Below are positions 17,236-25,070 of a DNA stretch of 64,000 nucleotides, one piece after another (the first letter of the stretch is position 1; each line of letters opens with the position of its first letter). The notes under the pieces are model-generated. The model did no database searches. It was not told the DNA's origin and saw only the letters and a list, made by a program, of their open reading frames with translations. Both the position numbers and the translations under genes were made by a program. Where the stretch lies: assembly GCF_009834565.1 (NCBI RefSeq), contig NZ_CP019428.1:992001-1056000 (forward strand). Reading direction: 5' to 3'. Source of the stretch: Pseudomonas sp. R76 (GTDB lineage: Bacteria; Pseudomonadota; Gammaproteobacteria; Pseudomonadales; Pseudomonadaceae).

Positions 17236-19341
17236 ATGGCTAACTACACGGTTACCGTACTCAACTGCAACAGTATTGACCGCGCAGATGTAGTTATTTC
17301 TGAGGGGGCGCTAAACATCAAATTTGGGCCAAACGGCCTTGGAAAAAGCACTATTGCGAAAGCTATCATCAGCCATATTCGTGCTGACGGCTCTCTCCAG
17401 GAGTTAATCCCTTTCAAGCACCGCGGCAAGCCTGATATGCCAGCCCCGGAGGTTCGGGGAGTGGACCAACTCAGGAAAGTCCTCGTTTTTGACGACAGTT
17501 ATGTGCAGCAATTCGTCTTTCAAAAAGATGAGATTGTGAAAAATAGTTTCGAGATTTTCATCAGAACGCCGGAATATCTGGCGGAGATGGCCGATATCGA
17601 TACGCTGCTCTCGGGTATCCGAAAAGCGTTTTCCGACAATGCTGAAATCGGGCAAGTCGTAACCGACCTGAAAGAATTACGGGAGGCCTTCGGAAAATCC
17701 AAGACAGGTGCCATTCCCAAGACAAGCAAGATCCACAAGGCATTCGGAACTGGCAATAAGCTGGAAAACATTCCTGATGTCCTGCAACCATTTTCGACGT
17801 TTATTAAAAGTCAGGAACCCGCCAAATGGATCGCATGGCAGGTAAAAGGCAATGAATTTCTACAAATAGCAGATAGCTGCCCCTACTGTTCAATAGCGCT
17901 GACTAGCGCAGAACAGAAGGACACAGCTTTGGCCGTCGAAAAAGAGTATGACTCCAACACCGTCGGGCACATTAACCTCCTTCGAGGAATCATCGACAGG
18001 CTGGGAAAATATTTCAGCGAGAAGTGCCGGGAGAATCTAGAGAATGTGACAAAGGCAAAGGTTGAATTGCAGGCGGAGGAGCAAAGTTTCCTGACGGGCC
18101 TCAAAGCGGACATTGATGCATTGATCAACAAGCTGGAGGGGTTGCGAACTATATCTTTCTTCTCTCTGCGCGATTTCGAAGATGTTGGCGACCAACTGAC
18201 ACCGTTGAAAATTGAGCTCAATTTGATCGACAAGCTTGATTCCGAGGAGACGCGCAAGACCGTCGACCCTATCAACCTTCAGCTCGACGACTTGATTGGG
18301 AAAGTTGGTAGCCTCAAAGGGAAAATCAATCGACACAAAGCGAAAATTAAAAAAAGCATCGAGGACAACCAGAACAGCATCAATGGTTTCCTGAAGTCTG
18401 CAGGCTACAAGTACGTTGTTGAAATCGTAGCCGAACCAGAATCCTACAAAATGAAGCTAATCCACAAAGACCAGGTGAATTACATAGAGACGGCCTCACG
18501 TCATCTGAGCTACGGCGAAAAAAACGCATTTGCGCTTGTGCTATTCATGCACCAGGTCCTCAGTGAAAAACCGGATTTGGTCGTATTGGATGATCCGATC
18601 TCATCTTTCGACAAGAACAAGAAATTTGCGATCCTCCAGGAGCTATTCCGGGGTAAGGCCAGTCTGCGCGGCATAACCACGCTGATGCTCACCCACGACA
18701 TCGAACCCGCGATTGATGTCATAAAAAGCACCAACGCCATATTCAAAGCCGCCGAACCATCTGCTTGCTTCTTATCTTCGCGCGCCGGGGTTGTAACGGA
18801 GGTTCCGATCGAGAGGAACGATATCCAGACCTTCGCCAAAATCTGCAAAGTTAATATCGAGGCACTTACCGACACCGTCCTGAAGACAATCTACCTGCGA
18901 CGACACTTCGAGCTGCTGGACGACGCAGGCTTGGAATACAACCTGCTTGCTAGCCTGTTCAAGGGACGGGATACACCGACAATTCAGTCAGGGTCTTCTA
19001 TTCGGGACATGACGGCTGCCGAACAGGCAGATGCCGAGTCATTAATCCGCGACAACCATATCGCCGACTTTAATTACATTGCCCTGGTGGCTGAGGTGAA
19101 GGACGTGGAGGCCATCAAGGCCAAGTTTTATGCGACCGCTGTGGGTTATGAAAAAATCCAGCTGTTCCGGCTCATCAATGATGAGCACGACGACAGCGTC
19201 ATCCGCAAATTCATCAACGAGTCCTATCACATCGAGAATGAGTACGTGATGCAGCTCAACCCGCATAAATTCGAGAGCATTCCGGAATATGTCATCGAGG
19301 AGTGTGTCGCGCTGCTTACGCCTGCTCCCATCGTTGCGTAA
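17236..19341 (+). CDS. AAA_13-type SMC-like ATPase with zinc hook; putative defence (RloC/PrrC-like) protein
   Basis: This 701-residue protein has an ABC/SMC-type head split by coiled coil. Walker A is GPNGLGKST (31-39), the zinc-hook CPYC is at 215-218 between helical arms, the signature is LSYGEKN (424-430), Walker B is LVVLDDPISSFD (DD at 452-453) and the H-loop THD at 486-488. This order is that of the AAA_13 group, which includes PrrC and RloC, ATP-controlled anticodon nucleases acting in phage defence; RloC also has a CxxC hook. The C-terminal ~200 residues would then be the effector, but I cannot place nuclease residues with confidence (an R-x5-H string, RLINDEH, is present near 655). 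GGGGG lies just before ATG 17236. It is the sole gene of the Tn3-type element, which favours a self-contained function. Confidence 0.75.
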   Translation: MANYTVTVLNCNSIDRADVVISEGALNIKFGPNGLGKSTIAKAIISHIRADGSLQELIPFKHRGKPDMPAPEVRGVDQLRKVLVFDDSYVQQFVFQKDEIVKNSFEIFIRTPEYLAEMADIDTLLSGIRKAFSDNAEIGQVVTDLKELREAFGKSKTGAIPKTSKIHKAFGTGNKLENIPDVLQPFSTFIKSQEPAKWIAWQVKGNEFLQIADSCPYCSIALTSAEQKDTALAVEKEYDSNTVGHINLLRGIIDRLGKYFSEKCRENLENVTKAKVELQAEEQSFLTGLKADIDALINKLEGLRTISFFSLRDFEDVGDQLTPLKIELNLIDKLDSEETRKTVDPINLQLDDLIGKVGSLKGKINRHKAKIKKSIEDNQNSINGFLKSAGYKYVVEIVAEPESYKMKLIHKDQVNYIETASRHLSYGEKNAFALVLFMHQVLSEKPDLVVLDDPISSFDKNKKFAILQELFRGKASLRGITTLMLTHDIEPAIDVIKSTNAIFKAAEPSACFLSSRAGVVTEVPIERNDIQTFAKICKVNIEALTDTVLKTIYLRRHFELLDDAGLEYNLLASLFKGRDTPTIQSGSSIRDMTAAEQADAESLIRDNHIADFNYIALVAEVKDVEAIKAKFYATAVGYEKIQLFRLINDEHDDSVIRKFINESYHIENEYVMQLNPHKFESIPEYVIEECVALLTPAPIVA

Positions 19342-19494
19342 GTCAGTACCAGGTCAACAGCTCGGCACGGATCTGCATTAATCCCTACTGACACTTGGGG
19401 GGCTTTTTGACCTGGACGCACGCATGGCCAGCGCCTGGTCAACACAAACAAGCCCTCGGCCGGCAGGATTAGCGATCAACGATCGCTTAACACT

Positions 19495-19561
19495 TTCTAT
19501 GACCTAAACTTGACAGCCTGGGGCTTACCGTACGATTTTTTCCGAATTCTGTGGTTTCCCC
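19495..19561 (-). repeat. Right terminal inverted repeat of the Tn3-type element
   Basis: This is the reverse complement of the left repeat: TTCTATGACCTAAACTTGAC... through ...TTCCGAATTCTGTGGTTTCCCC. The outer end CCCC abuts the TATGA target copy at 19562-19566. Confidence 0.9.
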
Positions 19562-19688
19562 TATGAGGACTACCTCCTGGCTGTTGACGTGGGAAAACTG
19601 CGGGAAGTACAGGCGAAGTCAGAACGGCAGCTTTCATTCCAAGCGGTGGAATGATGCTGCAAGTTGGCCGTACCTATTCGCGGCGGTA

Positions 19689-19725
19689 GGGGAGCGCGCA
19701 GAATTCGGAAAAATCCTACGCTAAG
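19689..19725 (+). repeat. Solo Tn3-family-type IR
   Basis: GGGGAGCGCGCAGAATTCGG followed by AAAAATCCTACGCTAAG is a classic Tn3-family end (outer GGGG, inner TACGCTAAG) facing right. It differs from the IRs of the 16900-19561 element, and no partner is seen to its right in the window. It is probably the remnant of another Tn3-family insertion and marks the site as a repeated target. Confidence 0.75.
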
Positions 19726-19768
19726 CCATCTTGAGACAGTTACTGGTGCGATAGATGCTCAAAAAGTG

Positions 19769-19794
19769 CAGGGTCAAAACGACCTGTTTTTTTT
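19769..19794 (+). terminator. Possible intrinsic terminator on the plus strand
   Basis: CAGGGTC-AAAAC-GACCTG forms a short stem with one bulged G, followed by eight T (19787-19794). It would stop transcripts from the transposon/remnant region before the gene at 19828. Confidence 0.4.
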
Positions 19795-19827
19795 GGGTTA
19801 ATATAGGGCCACTACAAGGAGATTTGT

Positions 19828-20379
19828 GTGGCCGATCAGCCCTATTTTGCACCCTTGGCCATCGGCGGCGAGCACATTGATCTCACGCACCTTGAGCCGT
19901 TTACATTCGAGATCGATAGTAGGTTGGCCAAGAAAACTTTGGCGGTGCACGTCACTTTTTCAAACCACTGCTTTTCGCGCAAATATAGCGCGGAGAAACA
20001 TCCTCCCGGCGAACCGATCATTGATCCGACCAGTCCGCGACCACGCACGTTCTGTCCGATCCGTTATCGGCTGTCCAAGCAGCTGCCAGCGCTGATCCTT
20101 GGTCTGAATCACCCCAAGTGCAAAGTGAGCCAGACCAAGGCGTTGCGAAATTGGGCATACACCCTGCAAATCAATGATCCATCGGGTCCGTATTACGTCA
20201 TTTTCGAGATCCGCAAAGCGGTGCAGCCAGGACGGCAGAAACAGGATCTGACAATCGTGGTCGAAAGCGCCTATCACGATGATCCGGAGCAACCCGATCC
20301 TGTACTGCTGGGCGAGATGGGTTTTCTGATCCTCTGCGCGAATACCTATATGCGCAAGCCAGTGGCTGTAAAACGCTGA
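19828..20379 (+). CDS. Hypothetical protein, 183 aa
   Basis: This soluble protein of unknown family starts at GTG 19828 (MADQPYFAPLAIGGEHIDLT), with AAGGAG six bases upstream; the overlapping GTG at 19826 is in another frame. Visible features are a beta-rich middle, Cys/His/Pro content (FSNHCFSRKYSAEKHPPGEP) and a hydrophobic end (LLGEMGFLILCANTYM). There is no signal peptide. It faces the conjugation operon, with both sides meeting at the hairpin at 20391-20412. It could be island cargo; the intact start and terminator suggest it is expressed. Confidence 0.6.
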   Translation: MADQPYFAPLAIGGEHIDLTHLEPFTFEIDSRLAKKTLAVHVTFSNHCFSRKYSAEKHPPGEPIIDPTSPRPRTFCPIRYRLSKQLPALILGLNHPKCKVSQTKALRNWAYTLQINDPSGPYYVIFEIRKAVQPGRQKQDLTIVVESAYHDDPEQPDPVLLGEMGFLILCANTYMRKPVAVKR

Positions 20380-20390
20380 AAGCAGTAACG

Positions 20391-20412
20391 AAAAAAGGCG
20401 CCCTAAGGCGCC
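20391..20412 (-). terminator. Intrinsic terminator at the end of the conjugation operon
   Basis: On the minus strand GGCGCC-TTAG-GGCGCC is followed directly by six T (A run at 20391-20396), a perfect Rho-independent terminator. It lies about 330 bases beyond the stop of the DsbA-like gene. The stem also lies 18 bases past the stop of the convergent 19828 gene and could weakly serve that strand too. It marks the present end of the conjugation transcript. Confidence 0.7.
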
Positions 20413-20541
20413 CTTCTCGTATTCTGGTAAAGCAGATCCGGTCACCACTTCGCCTTTTCAGGCTTCGGCCCGCCTTGCGCGAGCACCCTTTCGGGCCAGG
20501 GGACGTTCAAATCTCAACCGGTTAGTCGTCCCGCAGTTGCA

Positions 20542-20586
20542 TTGACATAGTAATTAAAAGTTGACGCGAGTGTCAATCACATTGAC
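20542..20586. promoter_or_regulatory. Cluster of TTGAC half-sites with an inverted pair
   Basis: TTGAC occurs at 20542, 20561 and 20582, and its complement GTCAA at 20572-20576. The pair TTGAC-N6-GTCAA forms an operator-like dyad at 20561-20576. The rest of 20413-20744 holds no ORF I would call. The cluster may be a regulator site or a remnant; nothing ties it to a specific gene. Confidence 0.25.
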
Positions 20587-20744
20587 AACCCTTGCCCCTG
20601 CGCGTTGGGCGAACTCACCGATGCTCCCAAGTCACGATGGCCCGTGTCCAGTTAAAGAATACCCTAATCGGCGTCAGGCCGAGGCTCTGCACAGCGTCAG
20701 GATAGGGCCAATGTTGGTATTTTCTGGAGCCTCGGTGGCGTCCT

Positions 20745-21386
20745 CTAGTTATTTTTTTGTATCAACAAGTCAATTGCCGACAGCAACATCACATCATCGG
20801 CAGCACCTTCCAGTTTTAGAGACCTGCCGGTTTTGTTGTCTTTAATCAGTACGGTGGGTGTAGCTGTGACCCCGAACTTTATGGCCTCTTCTGCCTGCCT
20901 GCTAATGCGCAGAGAAATCTGTTTATTGTTAACGGCACAGTCCATCAGCGCTTGGGGACTTACGTCGCTTATGTCCAGCTGACCATTGAAGCCTAGGCCA
21001 TTGCTACGGGTTTGCTTAAAGACCTGGTCGACTGCTTGCCAGAAAGCCGAAGCGCCGCCCAACTCTCCCGCGCACTCAACCATTTTGGCTTCGTTAATCG
21101 CGGCCGAACCGTGAAAGTCCAGTGGCAGGTGGTGCCACTGCAGGTTCACGTCCTTCTGCTGCTGCACCCAGGCTTTCAGTGCGGGTGTATATGTCTTGCA
21201 GTAGGGGCATTCCAGGTCCGCAAATTCGGTCACGCTCCAGCGGGCACCAGGTGGCCCAAACAGCCACGGGCCGGCGAATTGTGGTGTTTGTATCTTGTTC
21301 CACACTAGCATCGCGTAACCCACCACCAAAGCTGCAGCCACGAGGCATCCTAGTATTACCCCCCGTGGCTTTCGAAGGCCTGTCAT
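20745..21386 (-). CDS. DsbA-like thiol:disulfide protein of the conjugation operon
   Basis: This 213-residue membrane-anchored periplasmic thioredoxin-fold protein has a hydrophobic anchor at about residues 10-28 with no clear cleavage site, the redox motif CPYC at 60-63 (EFADLECPYCKTY), and the cis-proline loop TATPTVLI near 177. The CPYC active site is that of DsbA/DsbG-like oxidases. In type G conjugation systems a protein of this kind helps fold cysteine-rich secretion components. Its start overlaps the end of the preceding 98-residue gene by four bases, so it is translationally coupled. It is now the last gene of the transcript. Confidence 0.85.
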   Translation of the reverse strand: MTGLRKPRGVILGCLVAAALVVGYAMLVWNKIQTPQFAGPWLFGPPGARWSVTEFADLECPYCKTYTPALKAWVQQQKDVNLQWHHLPLDFHGSAAINEAKMVECAGELGGASAFWQAVDQVFKQTRSNGLGFNGQLDISDVSPQALMDCAVNNKQISLRISRQAEEAIKFGVTATPTVLIKDNKTGRSLKLEGAADDVMLLSAIDLLIQKNN

Positions 21387-21679
21387 GCCCTGGCCTCGGA
21401 GGGTTTCGAGCCTAATAGTGCTTGTTTGCGCAGGGCTTCAAGAAGCGCGCTTTCCGCGCTCTCGGGTTGCGGGTGCTGCCGAAGCCAATTGGCTAGTACT
21501 GCTTGAAGCTGGGACTCGATATCGCGACGATCCACCGCTCGTACCAAGACCTGTTGCAGCTCCTCTATCAGCACGGGCGCGCACACCTCCAAGGTCTGCA
21601 AAGCATCCTCTCCGGGCTGTTCAAGCAACTGGGTCAGACTTTCAATGAGGTTCTGGGTCAAGGAATTCAGTGTTCTCAT
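21383..21679 (-). CDS. Small ICE conjugation-operon protein, unknown
   Basis: This 98-residue, predicted all-helical acidic protein (MRTLNSLTQNLIESLTQLLE...) has no signal peptide or membrane segment. It overlaps the VirB4-like gene upstream and the DsbA-like gene downstream by four bases each, so it is part of the operon. Proteins of this size at this place occur in related ICEs, but I know no function. A cytoplasmic partner of the VirB4-like ATPase is possible by position only. Confidence 0.7.
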   Translation of the reverse strand: MRTLNSLTQNLIESLTQLLEQPGEDALQTLEVCAPVLIEELQQVLVRAVDRRDIESQLQAVLANWLRQHPQPESAESALLEALRKQALLGSKPSEARA

Positions 21680-24639
21680 GCGTGGCGCTCCAAGGCCGTG
21701 ACTTGCTCGGGAAAAGTGATGATGTGTGGTTCGATGCCGCGATAGCGGTCTAGCGTTGCAGCAACTTCAATAGCCGCGTCGAGCTCGTTGCAGCCTGTGG
21801 CCTGCATGATGTCGTAGCGTTGTTTCTTCTCTTCCGGTTCTGTCATGGCCAGGGCCAGGTACAAGCTAGGCGGAACTACCCGGAACAACATTTCCATGCT
21901 TTTGGACAGCACTACGCCCTCGGTGAACTTCCCGCTTTCTTTGCGTGCGGACAGCATCATCGACTTCTGAGCTGGGGTCAGTTCACGAAAGCGTGCAATT
22001 TTCTCCACCTCATCAGGCGGCATATTCAGGCAGATCCACCACTCGATCATGTTGAGTAGGGCCGATGCCTCTGGCGGTACGTCGTCAACGTTTTGAGTGG
22101 CCATCCAAAACCAGGCTCCCAGCTTTCGCCACATTTTGGTGATCTTGACGGAGTAGGGGGACAGCAGCGGAACCTTCAACTGGATGTGGCCTTCGTCGGT
22201 GAAGAAGATCAAGGGGCGGCCTTTGAATTGATCCCGCTCGGCAATGTTATTGACGGTGTTGAGCAGCGAAATGTAGGCGATGGCCATCTGAGCGCTGTAG
22301 CCCTCTCGGGCATACGTGGCCAAGTCGACAATAGTGATGTCTGCTTCGGGCCATGGCGTACCAGGACGATTGAACATGTCGCCTTCAGTGCCCATGCAGA
22401 ACATGGACAAGGCTTCCGCCATCTCCAGGAAGCGTGAGCTTCGAGCGGCTGGTATACCCGGTTCATGCCCCATCTCTCGCAGTGCCTCACGGATGTCTTC
22501 AGGGAGCACGATGCGTTGTTCCGCTACACATTTCTGTGCTGCATTGAGAATGCATTGGCGGATGGCACTGCGATCTGCTCGGGTAAGGCGCGCATCTTCT
22601 TTATCCTCCCCGCCAGTGATCATCAGCCTGGCCGTAATTTCCATCTCTCCCAGGATGTCGCGCTGTTCGTCTTCGGTTTGGCTTGCCAGGTGTTCGTCCG
22701 AGGCCTCGAGGTCATCAGCCTTGAGCGTTTTGACGTTCGCGGTCGGCTCAATGAGTTTTTCAGCATCGGCGAAGGGCGCTAAGCTAACCCCAGATCCAGG
22801 AGCGAGCCGGACACGGTTGACCGTCAATCCGAGCTTCTTGGCAAAGTCTCCCAGCAGGCCAAAGCTATTGCCGGCCTCAACGATGAACAGTCGCGGCCGA
22901 TAGATGGCAACGATCTGACTAAGGATATTCGTTGCGCTGGCCGACTTTCCTGAACCCGTAGGGCCAAATATGAACAGATGCGCGTTCATCTGGCGATCCA
23001 GCTTGTTCAGCGGATCGAAGGTGATCGGCGCTCCACCTCGGTTGAACAAGGTGATTCCAGGGTGTCCCGTTCCGGTCGACCTTCCCCAGATTGGGGCCAG
23101 GTTCGCAATGTGTTGAGCGAACATCAGTTGCGCGTACCACTCCAGTGCTTTGCGCTCATTGGGATCAAAATTGCCGGGTAACCATCTGAGGTACGAGTTT
23201 AAGGGGGCAACTTCATCGCGGGGCTCCACGGGTTCCATACCCGCTCCCAGCAAGGCACTGCTCAGTTGCAAACTGCGCTCTTGTAACTCCACGTCATCTT
23301 TCCCGCGTAGGTAAAACGCTACGCTGCCTCGATATAGCTTGTGCTTGCGGCCAAGCAACTGGCGTGCGACAGCAACGTCTTCGCGGGTCAGGATCGACGC
23401 CTGGGTATCACCAACGGCTTTGCGTGAGAGCTGTTCCAGATGGCCTTCAAGGATGTCCTGCGGAGTGATCACGAGGGTGATACAGAGAATGGTGTCCTCT
23501 GGCATTTTGTCGAACAGGGCGTTGAGCGCATCACCACCCTTGCGTGTTTCTCCGGTCAGATGGCCTGTTTTGGGCGCTTCGCGCAGACGATCGAGCATCA
23601 CCACGCGGTGGGGCAGACCATCGAAGTACCATAAGCCTTTCTCAGTGTCCGATAGCGGTTCGCGGTAACACAGGTTTTGCGAAAAGTCGGTCCCGCTGGC
23701 CAGCGGTAACTCGCCTTCCTCCGCTGCCGGCACTTGCTTGCAAACCACCTCATAGAAACGGCGGACATCAGCGTCTGCAGGGCCAAGATGGTCAGGTCGT
23801 GGATTGAACCAGTGAATCAACCAGTGACGTATAGCGTAGCCATCCATGCGATGAGTCTTGATGCCGGCGTTTGCCAGCCCGCCTACCAGGCGATCACAGA
23901 TGATTTTTAGGTAGGGGGCCGGTGCTTGGCCGCGCACGTCCGCTTGTGCCCCTTGTGTGCGTCGATACACAACAATGCGGACACGGCGTTGCTGGCCCCT
24001 CCAAGGCAGTTGGCTGACCTTAGTGTCTTCAAACAGCCCGCCCGGCTTGGAAATGGCTTCCAGGTGCTGCTTCATCAGCTTCAGATAAAGCTCGGTGAAG
24101 TCACTGCCCTGTGCCCGGGGTTGGATGTAGTCGTGCAGCTGCTGCAGGTAGTTGTCCCAACTGGTTTCGTCCTGAGCGTATAACTGCACGACCCACGGGG
24201 AGGTCTCCAGCTCATCGAAAGAGTCTTGCAGGGCGTTTTCCAGGGCGTCTCGGGCTTTGCGCAACCAGTCGGGATCTCGACCTTCGGTGCCGATCGGTGT
24301 CAGCTCGAAGAACGCAGCACGAGACACGCCGTCTTCCAGCAGCATGGCTTTTTCCGCCGGCAGATAGTCCACCCACGGCAGAAGATCCACAAACGAGGGA
24401 TTCACGTCATACATGCGGTCGACGTCAGCGGTAGTGGCAGGTTTTTTCTTTGGGTTACGCCAATCACTCGGCGAGGGAACACCCATGGCCGCCAGGCGTG
24501 CGAAGTAGCGCTCGGTCGCTGCCTCTAAAGATTCAGTCGCTGATGCCTGGACGTCGACATGCTCGGTAGCATTAGCGGCGAGGTCCGGCTCGACTCGGTC
24601 TGAGCCACGTCGTGTTTTAAACCGCTCAAAAAACCTCAT
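21676..24639 (-). CDS. VirB4/TraC-like conjugative transfer ATPase (PFL_4706 family)
   Basis: This 987-residue cytoplasmic AAA ATPase energises assembly of the conjugation pilus and secretion channel. The N-terminal ~530 residues are the VirB4-specific domain. Walker A is GPTGSGKS at 559-566, and the Walker B region IFFTDEGHIQLKVPLL lies near 815. The RxxxGAWFWMATQNVDDVPP segment and the helical end are typical of TraC-like members. Length and order match the ICE family I know as PFL_4706. It overlaps the lipoprotein gene upstream by one base and the small gene downstream by four. No frameshift or missing catalytic residue is seen. Confidence 0.93.
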   Translation of the reverse strand: MRFFERFKTRRGSDRVEPDLAANATEHVDVQASATESLEAATERYFARLAAMGVPSPSDWRNPKKKPATTADVDRMYDVNPSFVDLLPWVDYLPAEKAMLLEDGVSRAAFFELTPIGTEGRDPDWLRKARDALENALQDSFDELETSPWVVQLYAQDETSWDNYLQQLHDYIQPRAQGSDFTELYLKLMKQHLEAISKPGGLFEDTKVSQLPWRGQQRRVRIVVYRRTQGAQADVRGQAPAPYLKIICDRLVGGLANAGIKTHRMDGYAIRHWLIHWFNPRPDHLGPADADVRRFYEVVCKQVPAAEEGELPLASGTDFSQNLCYREPLSDTEKGLWYFDGLPHRVVMLDRLREAPKTGHLTGETRKGGDALNALFDKMPEDTILCITLVITPQDILEGHLEQLSRKAVGDTQASILTREDVAVARQLLGRKHKLYRGSVAFYLRGKDDVELQERSLQLSSALLGAGMEPVEPRDEVAPLNSYLRWLPGNFDPNERKALEWYAQLMFAQHIANLAPIWGRSTGTGHPGITLFNRGGAPITFDPLNKLDRQMNAHLFIFGPTGSGKSASATNILSQIVAIYRPRLFIVEAGNSFGLLGDFAKKLGLTVNRVRLAPGSGVSLAPFADAEKLIEPTANVKTLKADDLEASDEHLASQTEDEQRDILGEMEITARLMITGGEDKEDARLTRADRSAIRQCILNAAQKCVAEQRIVLPEDIREALREMGHEPGIPAARSSRFLEMAEALSMFCMGTEGDMFNRPGTPWPEADITIVDLATYAREGYSAQMAIAYISLLNTVNNIAERDQFKGRPLIFFTDEGHIQLKVPLLSPYSVKITKMWRKLGAWFWMATQNVDDVPPEASALLNMIEWWICLNMPPDEVEKIARFRELTPAQKSMMLSARKESGKFTEGVVLSKSMEMLFRVVPPSLYLALAMTEPEEKKQRYDIMQATGCNELDAAIEVAATLDRYRGIEPHIITFPEQVTALERHA

Positions 24640-25070
24640 TAATAGGCCTCCGTGCGTTCACCGGGCATGGCGTATTGCACGCGTTGGTACAGTGGAAATA
24701 CTGTGGTGTAGCCAGGGATTGGAGCTGGATCTGAGCCTGCCAGGTGAGGAAACACATACATCACCAGGTCGGGGTTGGGCAGACGCTTGAACTGGCTGTA
24801 GATCTCGTTTTGGGCTGTACGGGTGAATTTGGCGTTGTCTGTTTCACCCGCCTCCAGAGGTCGACGGAGGTCTTGGCGCGCATCGAGCAACTGGCGGCTA
24901 CGCGTACTATTGCCTGAACCACTGGCGCCTTGATCCCAAACGTCCATCATCGTGTTGTCGCCATGGGGAAGCAGCTCGTCCTTGCTCGTAGAGCAGCCCG
25001 AGGTAATGAGTGAGATGACGATGTATGCACCTAATTTGAGGCAGCAGTTAGTCAAGCGAAGTCGAGGCAT
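24639..25070 (-). CDS. Conjugative transfer region lipoprotein (VirB7-like)
   Basis: This 143-residue protein starts MPRLRLTNCCLKLG and has a lipobox-type signal ending LITSGC, with the lipid-bearing cysteine at about 26. The rest is polar and periplasmic (DELLPHGDNTMMDVWDQ, FPLYQRVQYAMPGERTEAY). The family is the ICE lipoprotein usually encoded between the VirB10-like and VirB4-like genes, thought to stabilise the outer-membrane core complex. It overlaps the VirB10-like gene by 23 bases. Confidence 0.85.
   Translation of the reverse strand: MPRLRLTNCCLKLGAYIVISLITSGCSTSKDELLPHGDNTMMDVWDQGASGSGNSTRSRQLLDARQDLRRPLEAGETDNAKFTRTAQNEIYSQFKRLPNPDLVMYVFPHLAGSDPAPIPGYTTVFPLYQRVQYAMPGERTEAY

Larger units (their letters stand above)
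16900..19561. mobile_element. Non-autonomous Tn3-family-type element carrying one AAA ATPase gene
   Basis: The element is 2662 bp. Both ends start GGGGA and carry Tn3-family-type terminal sequence (CAGAATTCGGAAAAAATCGT followed by ACGGTAAG). The inverted repeats extend to about 67 bp, with only three mismatches, all in the outer 11 bases. It is flanked by a perfect 5-bp direct repeat, TATGA at 16895-16899 and 19562-19566, the duplication length made by Tn3-family transposases. No transposase or resolvase gene lies inside, so it must have been moved in trans, like the TIME/mobile-cassette class of Tn3 derivatives. Its only gene is the ATPase at 17236-19341. Removing it restores a reading frame across the site. 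Confidence 0.88.
16740..19654 (+). pseudogene. Small gene split by the Tn3-type element (and by a frameshift)
   Basis: If the element and one TATGA copy are removed, the sequence before 16900 joins the sequence after 19566 into a reading frame: ...DHYWLAARFIDSVSRY | EDYLLAVDVGKLREVQAK...QLSFQAVE, stop at 19652-19654. Upstream, GTG 16740 opens MIYYHVNTASISNDKLLTMI...IHIGVPVKK. This part is in another frame by one base, with the switch at a run of seven A at 16832-16838, so a one-base loss there would explain it. The original protein would be about 85 residues. I do not recognise it. The reconstruction supports true insertion of the element into coding DNA. Confidence 0.5.
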
